From assembly GCF_014268455.2 (NCBI RefSeq), contig NZ_CP077085.1:1612001-1676000 (forward strand): DNA of 64,000 bases, given 5' to 3'. A model generated the notes under the pieces. It searched no databases, was not told where the DNA came from, and saw nothing but the letters and a program-made list of their open reading frames with translations. Source of the stretch: Pseudomonas shahriarae (GTDB lineage Bacteria > Pseudomonadota > Gammaproteobacteria > Pseudomonadales > Pseudomonadaceae). The position numbers were made by a program, and so were the translations under genes. This document shows positions 46,543 to 54,650 of the stretch, piece by piece; the first letter of the stretch is position 1, and every line of letters begins with the position of its first letter.

Positions 46543-46570
46543 CCGCCCTGAAAATTCAGATTCAGGGCGG
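46543..46570. terminator. Hairpin after the lysE-like gene
   Basis: CCGCCCTGAA and TTCAGGGCGG form a 10-bp stem with an 8-base loop, 48 bases past the stop and about 45 before the next gene. No T-run follows on either strand. Confidence 0.55.
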
Positions 46571-46613
46571 GGCTCGTTCCCCGGCATGTATTTATTACCT
46601 GGAGGAACCCATC

Positions 46614-47141
46614 ATGAGCCGCATGGCTATCCGGTTACGCACCGCCACTTTCGCGATGCTGCTGGGCCTCGGCGCCAGCAATGCTTTTGCCCAAGGCCCC
46701 GCCGAATTTATCGAGCAAGCCTCGGCCAAGGGCATGGCCGATATCGAAACCAGCCGCATGGCCCACGCCAAGACCTCGTCTCAGGAAATCAAAGACTACA
46801 CCATCGAGGTCATCAACGAACGCACCCTGGCCAATCAACATTTGGCGGCCATTGCGAAAAAACTCGACTTGCCGGTGGCGCCTCGCGACCAGATCGTCGA
46901 CAAGGCTGAAACCCTGATGCCTGAGCTGACCGATGGCGACTCCTTTGACGCCGCCTACACGGCTCAGCAGGTCAAGGCCAACGAAGATGCAATCGCGTTG
47001 TTCAAGCAGGAAGGTGCTGCTTCGGATATCCCTGAGATAAAGGCATTGGTCGACGAAACCCTGCCCAAGCTGGAAACCCGCCTGGAAAAAGCCCGGGCGC
47101 TGGCTTCGTCCTACAGCAAGAGCCGCAACAGCGACGGTTGA
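46614..47141 (+). CDS. DUF4142 exported protein
   Basis: A 175-residue protein. The signal peptide ends SNAFA. The mature part is a helical ferritin-like DUF4142 domain: FIEQASAKGMADIETSRMA, then SQEIKDYTIEVINERTLAN. The function is unknown. Similar proteins are common in the periplasm or outer membrane of proteobacteria. GGAGGA lies 9 bases before the start. A strong terminator follows. Confidence 0.9.
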   Translation: MSRMAIRLRTATFAMLLGLGASNAFAQGPAEFIEQASAKGMADIETSRMAHAKTSSQEIKDYTIEVINERTLANQHLAAIAKKLDLPVAPRDQIVDKAETLMPELTDGDSFDAAYTAQQVKANEDAIALFKQEGAASDIPEIKALVDETLPKLETRLEKARALASSYSKSRNSDG

Positions 47142-47159
47142 TCGCGGGCTTTGCCAGGA

Positions 47160-47190
47160 AACGGCGGTTGGAGCTGATCCAACCGCCGTT
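47160..47190. terminator. Intrinsic terminator, bidirectional
   Basis: AACGGCGGTTGGA and TCCAACCGCCGTT form a perfect 13-bp stem with a 5-base loop, followed by TTTTT on the plus strand. It serves the DUF4142 gene and the convergent broken gene. Confidence 0.92.
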
Positions 47191-47193
47191 TTT

Positions 47194-47417
47194 TTACGCC
47201 TGGTTCAGGTCGGTCTTGCCTGGGTCCGCCGCCGTGCCGTCGCCGCCGAGGTTGACGGTATGGCGCTCGCCCAAGGTACGGTATTCGCTGCGCAGTTTTT
47301 CCAGGGCTTTGAAGTCCAGGCCATCGAGGCTTCATGGCGATGCTCCAGATAAGTGCTGATGAAAGTACTGACCGTGGCGGCACGCTGAAATTTCTTTTTA
47401 CAATTGTTGACCTGCAT
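47194..47417 (-). pseudogene. Small gene broken by a one-base frameshift (74 residues intact)
   Basis: An ATG at 47415-47417 starts MQVNNCKKKFQRAATVSTF and continues to YLEHRHE near 47328. The same sense then continues one frame away as SLDGLDFKALEKLRSEYRTL and ends GKTDLNQA at a TAA at 47194-47196. Adding one A at about 47333 (GAAGCC to GAAAGCC) joins both parts into 74 residues. The codon usage of the second half looks like real coding sequence. I do not recognise the family. It may be a true mutation or a sequencing error. It ends in the terminator shared with the DUF4142 gene. Confidence 0.6.
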
Positions 47418-47526
47418 GAATTCGGTCGGGCCGTGCAACCGTTGGGCAGGTGCGGGGTGCAGGCATCGAACCCTGCTTGTGCAGGCTGGTCACTGTTTCA
47501 TCACCCCGTTGAATGGAAGCGCGATC

Positions 47527-47673
47527 ATGAGCCTCTCTCGTACTCTCTGCCTGGCCTGCTGCCTGGTGCTGTTGCAAGGCTGTTTCGACAGCTCTGACAA
47601 TGAAACCCAGGACAACACCGGCGGCAGCAAATCCTCGGTGCAAATGAAGGATTCCAAGGCTGATCAGCCCTAG
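47527..47673 (+). CDS. Small lipoprotein of 48 residues
   Basis: MSLSRTLCLACCLVLLQGCF is a complete lipoprotein signal with lipobox LLQGC (Cys19). About 29 hydrophilic residues follow (SSDNETQDNTGGSKSS and on). TGGAAGCG just upstream can serve as ribosome site. Possibly a small envelope or stress lipoprotein. No homologue is recognised. Confidence 0.65.
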   Translation: MSLSRTLCLACCLVLLQGCFDSSDNETQDNTGGSKSSVQMKDSKADQP

Positions 47674-47686
47674 CGCTACGTGGCTG

Positions 47687-48187
47687 TCAGAACAATGACC
47701 TTGTGACCCCGCCATCCTCGAGGGTCAGCAAGTACTGCTTGGCTTCAAGCCCGCCGGCAAACCCGGTGAGGCCACCCGCAGCACCAATCACTCGATGGCA
47801 GGGCGCGACGATCGAAATAGGATTGCGCCCGTTCGCCGCCCCCACCGCGCGTACAGCCTTGGGGTTGCCGATCTGTTGGGCGATCTGGCTGTAGCTGCGG
47901 GTTTCACCGAAGGGAATAGTCAGCAGCGCACCCCAGACTTTTTTCTGGAACTCGGTGCCGTCAAAGTCCAGTTCCAGCTCGAAGCACTCGCGGGTGCCGG
48001 CAAAATACTCGTTCAACTGCCGCTCGGCCTCCAGCAGCACCGCGCTGTGGTTGACTTCCACCAGCTCGCCCAGGCGCACACGGTTGGCGCGCTCGGCCTC
48101 CCACAAGATGGCGGCGAGCTTGCCGTTGCGGGCAACCAGGGTCAGTTGGCCGACGGGGGAGGGCATGAGTTTGTATTCACGCGGCAT
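47687..48187 (-). CDS. ogt: Methylated-DNA--protein-cysteine methyltransferase
   Basis: A 166-residue suicide repair protein. The active site PCHRVIG (Cys about residue 134) is intact, with GAANGRNPISIVA before and GGLEAKQYLL after. It has the N-terminal RNase H-like domain. It transfers methyl groups from O6-methylguanine to itself. Named ogt because it lacks an Ada regulatory domain. No neighbour appears functionally linked. Confidence 0.94.
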   Translation of the reverse strand: MPREYKLMPSPVGQLTLVARNGKLAAILWEAERANRVRLGELVEVNHSAVLLEAERQLNEYFAGTRECFELELDFDGTEFQKKVWGALLTIPFGETRSYSQIAQQIGNPKAVRAVGAANGRNPISIVAPCHRVIGAAGGLTGFAGGLEAKQYLLTLEDGGVTRSLF

Positions 48188-48283
48188 GAGCGGGCTCCTT
48201 GTTGAGTGGATCGTTTATCGCCTGCACTTTAGCGCTCGTCGCGGGTGGCTGAACTACGTTTCTTGCGCTCAAATTCGGCGATG

Positions 48284-48694
48284 TTATCGCTCCTGTTGCA
48301 GCACCTTCAGCGCTGCCGATGCCAGGAACCCCGAACGACTTTTTTCTTCCGGGTGGTGCAGCACGTACTCATCAATGCGGTTGAGCAAGTAGCCAGGCAG
48401 CGTGATGTTGAGTTTTTGCGCCTTGCCCAGGTACTTGGTCACATCAATATCCACCACCGCCCAGGTACAGCCGGCGTACAGGGGGTTGGCTGCGTGCAGC
48501 GTGACCTTTTGTGCGCTGGGAATGGGCGCGCCCTCTTCGGCCAGCAGCTCAAAATGGCCTTCTATGGCTTCCCGTGCCATGGCCATGGCGTCGTCCAGGT
48601 CATCACCGGCAGAGAAGCAGCCAGGGATGTCGGGGACTTCTACGCCCCAGGCGTGGTCATCGTCGCCGGTTGAAATTGCAATCGGATACAGCAT
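48284..48694 (-). CDS. hicB: HicB antitoxin
   Basis: A 136-residue antitoxin. The N-terminal HicB domain has HAWGVEVPDIPGCFSAGD and DDAMAMAREAIEGHFELL. The C-terminal ribbon-helix-helix includes LNITLPGYLLNRIDEYV, which binds DNA. It neutralises HicA and represses the operon. Lies 22 bases after hicA on the same strand. Confidence 0.93.
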   Translation of the reverse strand: MLYPIAISTGDDDHAWGVEVPDIPGCFSAGDDLDDAMAMAREAIEGHFELLAEEGAPIPSAQKVTLHAANPLYAGCTWAVVDIDVTKYLGKAQKLNITLPGYLLNRIDEYVLHHPEEKSRSGFLASAALKVLQQER

Positions 48695-48716
48695 GTTCTT
48701 GTCCTCCAGGTACGCT

Positions 48717-48899
48717 TCAAGCGAGCAGAGCTTGTTTCAAGATGCTCTTGGCGGTCTTGTCCAACAGATGCTTCTTGGGGTGGGGAATGGTCACCAGCCC
48801 AGGCTTGGCAGGGTGTTTAAAATGATGATGACTGCCCCTGACGCGCACCAGGTACCAGCCATCAGCCACGATATGGCCTATCAAATATCGGCTATCCAC
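48717..48899 (-). CDS. hicA: HicA toxin, mRNA interferase
   Basis: A 60-residue toxin with a dsRBD-like fold. The catalytic His is in RGSHHHFKHP, following IVADGWYLVRV. It cleaves mRNA independently of the ribosome. First gene of hicAB. The start ATG at 48897-48899 has AGGAGG close upstream (reverse of CCTCCT), a strong ribosome site. No intact mobile element surrounds the pair, but a tRNA gene lies 240 bases upstream. Confidence 0.93.
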   Translation of the reverse strand: MDSRYLIGHIVADGWYLVRVRGSHHHFKHPAKPGLVTIPHPKKHLLDKTAKSILKQALLA

Positions 48900-49064
48900 A
48901 TCACCTCCTTGTGGTGTGTTGGTGGTGACTATAACTACTAAATAAAAATTTTCAACACTCTACCCACCAACAAAAGAGGGCAGGCGGTGCAAGAAGTTTA
49001 TGGGGGCGGGGCGAGGCTGCTGGACGAAGGTATTGCGGGGTTTTACTGATAAATCCCAGGCACA

Positions 49065-49093
49065 AAAAAACCGGCTTCAGGAGCCGGTTTTTT
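49065..49093. terminator. Intrinsic terminator between hicA and tRNA-Gly
   Basis: AAAAAACCGGCT and AGCCGGTTTTTT enclose a 5-base loop. T-runs on both strands. It probably ends the tRNA transcript on the minus strand. Confidence 0.88.
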
Positions 49094-49139
49094 ATTCATC
49101 CTCCATCAAGGACAAGCTGATGGGGGAGGACAATCTGAG

Positions 49140-49213
49140 TGGAGCGGGTAGAGGGAATCGAACCCTCAACTAAAGCTTGGGAAGCTTTCGTTTTGCCACT
49201 AAACTATACCCGC
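49140..49213 (-). tRNA. tRNA-Gly, anticodon CCC
   Basis: The reverse strand starts GCGGGTATAGTTTAGTGGC, pairs its acceptor GCGGGTA with TACCCGC, and ends with an encoded CCA. The anticodon stem is AAAGC/GCTTT, and the loop TTCCCAA carries CCC at positions 34-36. The T-arm has GTTCGATTC. It reads GGG codons. 74 bases with CCA. Confidence 0.97.
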
Positions 49214-49354
49214 TCAGAGCGGCTGACTTTGTACCAGAAGTGCGCGGCGATTTGAAGTTTTTCTTTGAAAAATGTGCAAGTTGCGAGCGTCAGCGGATGC
49301 TTTGAGCCCACCCCAGGCAGAAACGCTGCACCGTCCCTGCCCAGGGCCTTGCTT

Positions 49355-50239
49355 TCAAATCGCAAACGCATGCAGGGCCTGGCCCTGGTGATGCCGCAGT
49401 CGACTCACCGACTGTTCCGGTTTCAAAAAGCCCATCAATGCCTGCCGACTGTCATTGCACGCGGCCTTGTGCTCCATGTCCAGAAAGTGCCCGGTGGCCT
49501 GGATGGTGCCGAAGCTGCTGTTCGCTACATGTTGCCCAAACAGCCGGGCATCCTCGGCACTGGTGTATTCGTCCCACTCGCCATTCAAGAACAGAACCGG
49601 AATGTCGATCTGCCGTGCGGCCTTGAGGTAGCACTGGCGGTCGCTATTGAGCACCTGGCTGATGTGGTAGTGCATCTGCCCGTACTCGTGCTCGGCCAGG
49701 GTGCTGACGTGTCGATAGTTGAAGCGCTTGAACAGTGGCGGCAGGTGTTTGCCGATGGTGCTGTTGACCAGGTTGCCGACGCTGTGACGGTCGAGGGTGC
49801 CGAGGTAGTCGACGCCACGTTCCAGGTAGTCGCGCATCGGTGCGTTGATCACTGGGGAGAAGGAGCTGATCACGGCTTTCTCCACGCGCCGGGGACGCTG
49901 GGACAGGGCGACGAGCGTGGCGACACCGCCCCAGGAAAACGACAGCACATGCTCGGCGGCGAAGTGTTCGATGAGTTCCAGAAGGATCTGGCCCTCAATG
50001 TCCTTCGTCAGCATTTGCTCATGGCGGTTGTGGGCTTTGGAACGACCGGCGTAGGGCTGATCATACAAAACCACATTGAATTGCGGATGCAGGCTTTTCA
50101 CGGTCTGGGCGAACGACGCGGTGGTGGCCATGGAGCCGTTGACCAGGATGATGGTCTTTTGAGCAGCCTCCGCGCGATAGAACTCCGTGTAAACCCGATA
50201 CTGACCCTGTATATCCAGCACAGCGATTTCTGGCCTCAT
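49355..50239 (-). CDS. phaG: (R)-3-hydroxydecanoyl-ACP:CoA transferase / 3-hydroxyacyl-ACP thioesterase PhaG
   Basis: A 294-residue alpha/beta hydrolase. It starts MRPEIAVLDIQGQYRVYTEF as in P. putida PhaG, and has the serine nucleophile in FSWGGVATL, TTASFAQTVKSLHPQFNVVL and the His in ATGHFLDMEHKAA. It links fatty acid synthesis to medium-chain PHA by freeing or moving 3-hydroxyacyl groups from ACP. It is related to RhlA, but the N-terminus and C-terminus match PhaG. Start at 50237-50239, with GGAG upstream. Single gene. Confidence 0.93.
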   Translation of the reverse strand: MRPEIAVLDIQGQYRVYTEFYRAEAAQKTIILVNGSMATTASFAQTVKSLHPQFNVVLYDQPYAGRSKAHNRHEQMLTKDIEGQILLELIEHFAAEHVLSFSWGGVATLVALSQRPRRVEKAVISSFSPVINAPMRDYLERGVDYLGTLDRHSVGNLVNSTIGKHLPPLFKRFNYRHVSTLAEHEYGQMHYHISQVLNSDRQCYLKAARQIDIPVLFLNGEWDEYTSAEDARLFGQHVANSSFGTIQATGHFLDMEHKAACNDSRQALMGFLKPEQSVSRLRHHQGQALHAFAI

Positions 50240-50534
50240 GTCGTAAGACTCCTGGCAAGCGGGTGATGCGCGCAGATCACTCTGCACGAGCTTTGTGACA
50301 GGTAGGCATACGCCTGGAAGGGAGGCCCATGTCGGTCCGATGAGGCTGGCCGACGGGTGTTGTTATGGCGGGCAACTTGCTTGGGCCCCTACGTCAAGCG
50401 GTACGGGCCGGCAATGTGTTTCTTGGAGGTCGGGTGACTCGCCAGTCAGATTGCGGCTGGCGGTTTGATTTAAGCAGGAGGCGGGCCAGGTCGCACGTTT
50501 GACCCTGGGCTTTTGCCGATCACCGGCTGAACGG
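50240..50534. other. Gene-free interval upstream of phaG
   Basis: 295 bases between the phaG start and the rsuA stop. It should hold the phaG promoter. A CGCCAG/CTGGCG inverted pair occurs near 50435-50465. No reading frame is supported and no clear -24/-12 site was found. Confidence 0.5.
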
Positions 50535-51227
50535 TCATATCTGGCGGATTTCAGCTTCTGTCAGCGGCCGATATTGGCCGGGGGCGAGTTGTTCATCCAG
50601 CACCAGCGGGCCCATGCGTTCGCGATGCAGGCGCGTCACCTTGTTGTCGAAGTGCCCGAACATGCGCTTGACCTGGTGATAACGCCCTTCAATGATGCTC
50701 AGGCGCGCGCTTTTGGGGCTCAACACTTGCAGGTCGGCCGGTTGGGTGGTCAGGTCTTCGAAGGCGAAGTACAGGCCGGCACTGAACGTTGCGGCGTACT
50801 GCGGGCCAATCGCCTGTTCGGTCTCCACGTAGTAGACCTTGGGCAGCTTGGTCCTGGGCTGGGTCAGGCGCCGGGACCACTGGCCATCATTGGTGATCAG
50901 CAGCAGGCCGGTGGTGTTGAAGTCCAGGCGGCCGGCGATATGCAGGTCGCCCTTGTCCGGCTCATCCAGCAGGTCGAGGACGGTGGGGTGTTGTGGGTCG
51001 ACGGTGGCACTGACGCAGCCTGGCGGCTTGTGCAGCATGAAGTAGCGTGCGGGTTTCCCCACCTGCAGGATTTCGCCATCACATTCCACGCGGCTGAACT
51101 CGCGCACTTCATGGTGGGGATCGGCAACCGGCAGCCCATCGACTTGGACCCGTCGCTCCGCCAGCAGTAAGCGCACTTGCTGGCGATTGAAGCGGGGCAG
51201 GTTACTGAGGAATCGGTCGATACGCAT
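50535..51227 (-). CDS. rsuA: 16S rRNA pseudouridine516 synthase RsuA-type
   Basis: A 230-residue enzyme. An S4 RNA-binding domain (residues about 1-45, MRIDRFLSNLPRFNRQQV) precedes the synthase domain with the catalytic GRLDFNTTGLLLITNDG (Asp about residue 102). RYHQVKRMFGHFDNKV is the usual C-terminal motif. It turns U516 of 16S rRNA into pseudouridine. The ATG overlaps the stop of the upstream Cys-rich gene by one base. Confidence 0.93.
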   Translation of the reverse strand: MRIDRFLSNLPRFNRQQVRLLLAERRVQVDGLPVADPHHEVREFSRVECDGEILQVGKPARYFMLHKPPGCVSATVDPQHPTVLDLLDEPDKGDLHIAGRLDFNTTGLLLITNDGQWSRRLTQPRTKLPKVYYVETEQAIGPQYAATFSAGLYFAFEDLTTQPADLQVLSPKSARLSIIEGRYHQVKRMFGHFDNKVTRLHRERMGPLVLDEQLAPGQYRPLTEAEIRQI

Positions 51228-51439
51228 TAGCGGGGCTCGGCTGCGCGCAGTTGTGCGTCGACCTGGGCACAGCGCGGGCACAGGCAGGCCTTGTTGCGCA
51301 GCTCCATCGGCAGGGCTTCGAGCACCTTGGGATCGATGGTGACGCTGTAGCACCAGCAGGCACGGTCAGCGGTGCGCGGGTCGGCCAGGGTGCAATCGTT
51401 GCGAGCGCCGCAGGCCGGGCAAAGTGTAGGAGTGTTCAT
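51227..51439 (-). CDS. Cysteine-rich CWC-family protein
   Basis: A 70-residue protein: CPACG near residue 7, ACWCYS near residue 28 and CLCPRCA near residue 53. This is the cysteine-rich CWC pattern, likely zinc binding. It is translated just before RsuA with TAATG overlap, which suggests a link with RNA modification. Function unknown. Confidence 0.88.
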   Translation of the reverse strand: MNTPTLCPACGARNDCTLADPRTADRACWCYSVTIDPKVLEALPMELRNKACLCPRCAQVDAQLRAAEPR

Positions 51440-51522
51440 CGGTCGGTTCAGGTGTCATGGCGTCGAGGTTCCGGCGAAACCGGTGTATTTGGCACGATAC
51501 AGACCTGGGCGGTTTATTGCGC

Positions 51523-51542
51523 CATAGATGTATCAATCTATG
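51523..51542. promoter_or_regulatory. 7-bp dyad upstream of the Tyr-rich lipoprotein
   Basis: CATAGAT and ATCTATG flank GTATCA, 115 bases before the start of the lipoprotein gene and 84 bases upstream of the CWC gene. An operator is possible; no regulator is known. Confidence 0.4.
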
Positions 51543-51656
51543 TCCAAGTCGCACCAGATTTGCTTTTTGCGGTCTGATCTCCTGTCATTCAGTGAAAGCT
51601 GTCTGTCGCCCCCCAGCGTCGCTGGTGTGTGCTCTTCCGCGGTCCAGGAGGCCGCC

Positions 51657-52016
51657 ATGTATCGTCGATTGCTCATCACAGCTGTGCTCGGTTTGACCCT
51701 TTCTGCTTGCGTGCCCTATTACGATGGAGGCTCCAGCTACTATCGATCCGAAGTCTATACCGCACCCGCGCCGGTCTATTACTACGGCGGCGGTCCGTCA
51801 TACCAGTACCGGCGCGGCTATTACGCACCGCCACCACGCTATTACCCGGCGCCGCGTTATTACCAGCCGGCGCCCCGTTACTATCAGGCCGGGCCAAGGG
51901 CGGGCTACCGTCCCCATCCCAGTCAGGGATGGGGGGATCATCGCGGCTACAACCGCCATGGTCGCGGCGATGGACGTGGCGGTGATCATGGCCGGGGACG
52001 TGGCGGGCATCGGTAG
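51657..52016 (+). CDS. Tyr/Pro/Gly-rich lipoprotein
   Basis: A 119-residue protein. The start at 51657 follows AGGAGG. The lipobox is LSAC (Cys18) after MYRRLLITAVLGLT. The mature part is low complexity: repeated PxxYYxP units (APPPRYYPAPRYYQPAPRYY) and a Gly/Arg/His-rich end (HGRGDGRGGDHGRGRGG). It probably sits in the outer membrane, exposed to the periplasm. The role is unknown; metal or surface binding by the His/Gly tail is a guess. Confidence 0.8.
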   Translation: MYRRLLITAVLGLTLSACVPYYDGGSSYYRSEVYTAPAPVYYYGGGPSYQYRRGYYAPPPRYYPAPRYYQPAPRYYQAGPRAGYRPHPSQGWGDHRGYNRHGRGDGRGGDHGRGRGGHR

Positions 52017-52032
52017 TCAGACTTTTCTTTGA

Positions 52033-52053
52033 AACGGCGCGAAATGCGCCGTT
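52033..52053 (+). terminator. Intrinsic terminator after the Tyr-rich lipoprotein
   Basis: AACGGCGC and GCGCCGTT form an 8-bp stem with a 5-base loop, followed by TTTTT. Confidence 0.9.
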
Positions 52054-52161
52054 TTTTTGTGGGCGACCGTCTGTCTGGGCTGTCATATTTAACAGCTATC
52101 TTAAGTGCTCTTCTAGGACTTTACTGGGTGGCAAGACCTCAGTAGCTCAACGGAATGACAC

Positions 52162-52590
52162 ATGATCAGCCGGGCACTTATTCTTTTTTTACTCGGTTTT
52201 TTTTCCTTCGCTCACGCCAGCGCAGAATTCAGCTGCCCCTATCCCTCGTCGATCAAGCGCAAGGCGGGCCATTTCCAAAGTGACAATGGCCACTGGAGGA
52301 GCCCTGCAGGCGGGGCCGACAGCTTTTTGGAACGATTTGTCGGGGCGGTTTTTATTCCGGCCAATGACCAGGAGCGTAAACAAGGCTACTTGGAGTATTG
52401 CACCTACAAGGCGGCCAACAACCAGTGGGTCAACCTCAGGTTCCAGGCGCCCGAGCCCCTGTCCGGCATGTCGCTGACCGACTCCACCCATTGGATGCCG
52501 GCCCGCGGGCCGTTTGACCAGGAAATTTTTGTGTGCACGGACAGCCAGCCCGACAACTGTTCGTTCACCCTCGATCGCCCAAAATACTAG
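52162..52590 (+). CDS. Small exported protein, DUF3757-like
   Basis: A 142-residue protein with a signal peptide (LFLLGFFSFAHASA) and four cysteines in the mature part (SCPYP, EYCTYK, FVCTDSQPDNCSF). The pattern suggests two disulfides and a small secreted or periplasmic beta protein of the DUF3757 type. The function is not known. Alone, convergent with the enoyl-CoA-hydratase-like gene. Confidence 0.75.
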   Translation: MISRALILFLLGFFSFAHASAEFSCPYPSSIKRKAGHFQSDNGHWRSPAGGADSFLERFVGAVFIPANDQERKQGYLEYCTYKAANNQWVNLRFQAPEPLSGMSLTDSTHWMPARGPFDQEIFVCTDSQPDNCSFTLDRPKY

Positions 52591-52612
52591 CCCGCCGCTT
52601 GACTTGCGTCTG

Positions 52613-53725
52613 TCATAAATCAGACAGGTCTGCCAGGGGATGGCGGCCTTCCCAGGCCTTGTGAAAGTGCGCCTCGACCACCGCCTCGGGAATGCGCTTG
52701 ATATCTGGCCAGTGCCAGTGTGGCTGCTGATCCTTGTCGATCAGGCGAGCGCGTACCCCTTCGCTGAACTCCGGATGCCGACAGCAGTTGAGGCTCAAGG
52801 TGTATTCCATCTGGAACACCTGCGACAGAGAAAGGTGCCGCGCCCGTCGGATCTGCTCCCAGACCAGGTGTGCGGTCAGCGGGCAGCCCTCGCTCAAGGT
52901 CTTGCCGGCCCGGCTGAACAGCGGGTCGGCATGCTCGCGCAGTTGGCTCAAGGCGCGCCAGGCGCAGTGCACATCACCCACATCCAACCATGCGTCGATC
53001 TGCTGGCGGCGCGGCAGCCACTGTGGTTCGGGCTGCTGGCTGGCGGCCTCCTGGGCCAGGGCCTTGAACAGGCTGTTGAGCTGCATCGCCGTCTGTTCCT
53101 GCCAGTTCAGCTGTAACAGGCCCTCAAGCATTTCGTCCTGTTGCTCATCCAGCAGGAAGCGGTCGGCCAGGCCCAGGTCCAGGGCGTCGCGCCCGTTCAT
53201 ATGGGCGCCGGTGAGGCCCAGGAACAGGCCGAGCTTGCCGGGCAGGCGCGAGAGGAACCAACTGGCGCCGACGTCCGGGTACAGGCCGATGCTGATTTCC
53301 GGCATGGCCAGCCGGCTGCTCGGGGTGACGATGCGGATGGCGGCGCTTTGCAGCAAGCCCATGCCACCGCCCAGAACATAGCCATGGCCCCAGCAAATCA
53401 GGGGCTTGGGGTAGGTGTGCAGGTGGTAGTCCAGACGATATTCGGCAGCAAAAAACTGCGCGGCCAGGGCGGGTACTTCGCCCGGGTGCTCGCGGCAGGC
53501 CTGGGCCAGGCTGCGCACTTCACCGCCGGCGCAAAACGCCTTGGCGCCGTTGCCGCGCAGCAGCACGCAGACGATTTGCGGGTCTTTGGCCCAACTCGCC
53601 AGGCGCTCGCCCAGGGCCAGGATCATCGGCAGGGAGAGAGCATTGAGGGACTTTTCTGCGTCCAGGCTGGCGATGCCGATACGGGCGCCGTCTGTGCCAG
53701 TGAGCTCTTCGAAGTGCAGATTCAT
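52613..53725 (-). CDS. Enoyl-CoA hydratase/isomerase family, 3-hydroxyisobutyryl-CoA hydrolase type
   Basis: A 370-residue crotonase-superfamily enzyme. The oxyanion-hole motifs are GNGAKAFCAGGEVRSLA and GHGYVLGGGMGLLQSA, with EISIGLYPDVGASWFLSRLP as in the hydrolase subgroup and a longer C-terminal part than simple hydratases (about 260 residues). It probably hydrolyses 3-hydroxyisobutyryl-CoA in valine breakdown or acts on a similar acyl-CoA. Two ATGs are adjacent; the second, 53723-53725, has GAGGT at better spacing. Confidence 0.87.
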   Translation of the reverse strand: MNLHFEELTGTDGARIGIASLDAEKSLNALSLPMILALGERLASWAKDPQIVCVLLRGNGAKAFCAGGEVRSLAQACREHPGEVPALAAQFFAAEYRLDYHLHTYPKPLICWGHGYVLGGGMGLLQSAAIRIVTPSSRLAMPEISIGLYPDVGASWFLSRLPGKLGLFLGLTGAHMNGRDALDLGLADRFLLDEQQDEMLEGLLQLNWQEQTAMQLNSLFKALAQEAASQQPEPQWLPRRQQIDAWLDVGDVHCAWRALSQLREHADPLFSRAGKTLSEGCPLTAHLVWEQIRRARHLSLSQVFQMEYTLSLNCCRHPEFSEGVRARLIDKDQQPHWHWPDIKRIPEAVVEAHFHKAWEGRHPLADLSDL

Positions 53726-53859
53726 CATGACCTCAATCGGTAAATTGAACGTTGAGTATGATCCCTTCGTGGGAAAGTGCCGGTTGCGCGTCAGATCAAT
53801 TGACAAGTGGGGTGGGCTTTCCTAGGGTTCGCCCATTCTTTTTACATGATGCTTTTCTG

Positions 53860-54552
53860 ATGACTGTCGACGACCGTATCAAACTTGAACCGAGCTGGAA
53901 ACACGCCCTGCGTGAGGAATTCGAGCAGCCGTACATGAGCCAATTGCGCGAGTTCCTGCGCCAGGAGCATGCGGCGGGCAAGGAAATCTACCCGCCGGGC
54001 CCGTTAATCTTCAACGCGCTTAATTCCACGCCGCTGGACAAGGTCAAGGTGGTGATCCTCGGCCAGGACCCGTATCACGGCCCGGGCCAGGCCCACGGCC
54101 TGTGCTTCTCGGTGCAACCGGGCGTGCCGGCGCCGCCGTCCCTGGTCAATATCTATAAAGAGCTCAAGCGCGACCTCAATATCGACATCCCCAGCCACGG
54201 CTGCCTGCAAAGCTGGGCTGACCAGGGTGTGTTGATGCTCAATACCACCATGACCGTGGAGCGCGCCAATGCCAACGCCCATGCGGGCAAGGGCTGGCAG
54301 TTCTTCACCGACCGGGTGATCGAGATTGTCAGCGAGCATCAGCCGCACCTGGTGTTCCTGTTGTGGGGCGCCCATGCCCAGGGCAAGCAAAAGCTGATCG
54401 ACGCGACCAAGCATCTGGTGCTGACCTCGGTGCATCCGTCGCCGTTGTCGGCGTATCGCGGGTTTTTGGGCTGCGGGCATTTCAGCCGGACGAATAAGTT
54501 TCTTGAGCAGAATGGCGAGACGCCGATCGAGTGGCGGTTGCCGCCGCTCTGA
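53860..54552 (+). CDS. ung: Uracil-DNA glycosylase
   Basis: A 230-residue family 1 UDG. The water-activating motif [17 protein letters not shown] (catalytic Asp about residue 71) and the minor-groove loop [11 protein letters not shown] are intact. It removes uracil from DNA. Start at 53860; a longer upstream frame is not needed. The stretch from ung through abrB, tctABC, opdH, tctDE, HDOD to ygfZ follows, as I recall, the gene order in P. aeruginosa. Confidence 0.96.
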   Translation: MTVDDRIKLEPSWKHALREEFEQPYMSQLREFLRQEHAAGKEIYPPGPLIFNALNSTPLDKVKVVILGQDPYHGPGQAHGLCFSVQPGVPAPPSLVNIYKELKRDLNIDIPSHGCLQSWADQGVLMLNTTMTVERANANAHAGKGWQFFTDRVIEIVSEHQPHLVFLLWGAHAQGKQKLIDATKHLVLTSVHPSPLSAYRGFLGCGHFSRTNKFLEQNGETPIEWRLPPL

Positions 54553-54562
54553 AGGTCAACAC

Positions 54563-54650
54563 AAGGTAGAAGCTGCCTGCGATGACTGACAGTCTGCCGA
54601 TATCTCTGTTGGCAGACACACCGCAATCGCAGGCAAGCCAGCGCCTATAT
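54563..54650. repeat. Degenerate REP pair between ung and abrB
   Basis: A GGTAGAAGCTGCCTGCGAT arm pairs with ATCGCAGGCAAGCCAGCGCC with several mismatches, and inner arms CAGTCTGCC/GGCAGAC pair. A decayed copy of the REP family. Confidence 0.7.

Noticed and set aside
47111..47383. A 90-residue minus-strand frame over the DUF4142 terminator
   Set aside because: It reads through a perfect terminator and is in a different frame from the two coding-like pieces of the broken gene.
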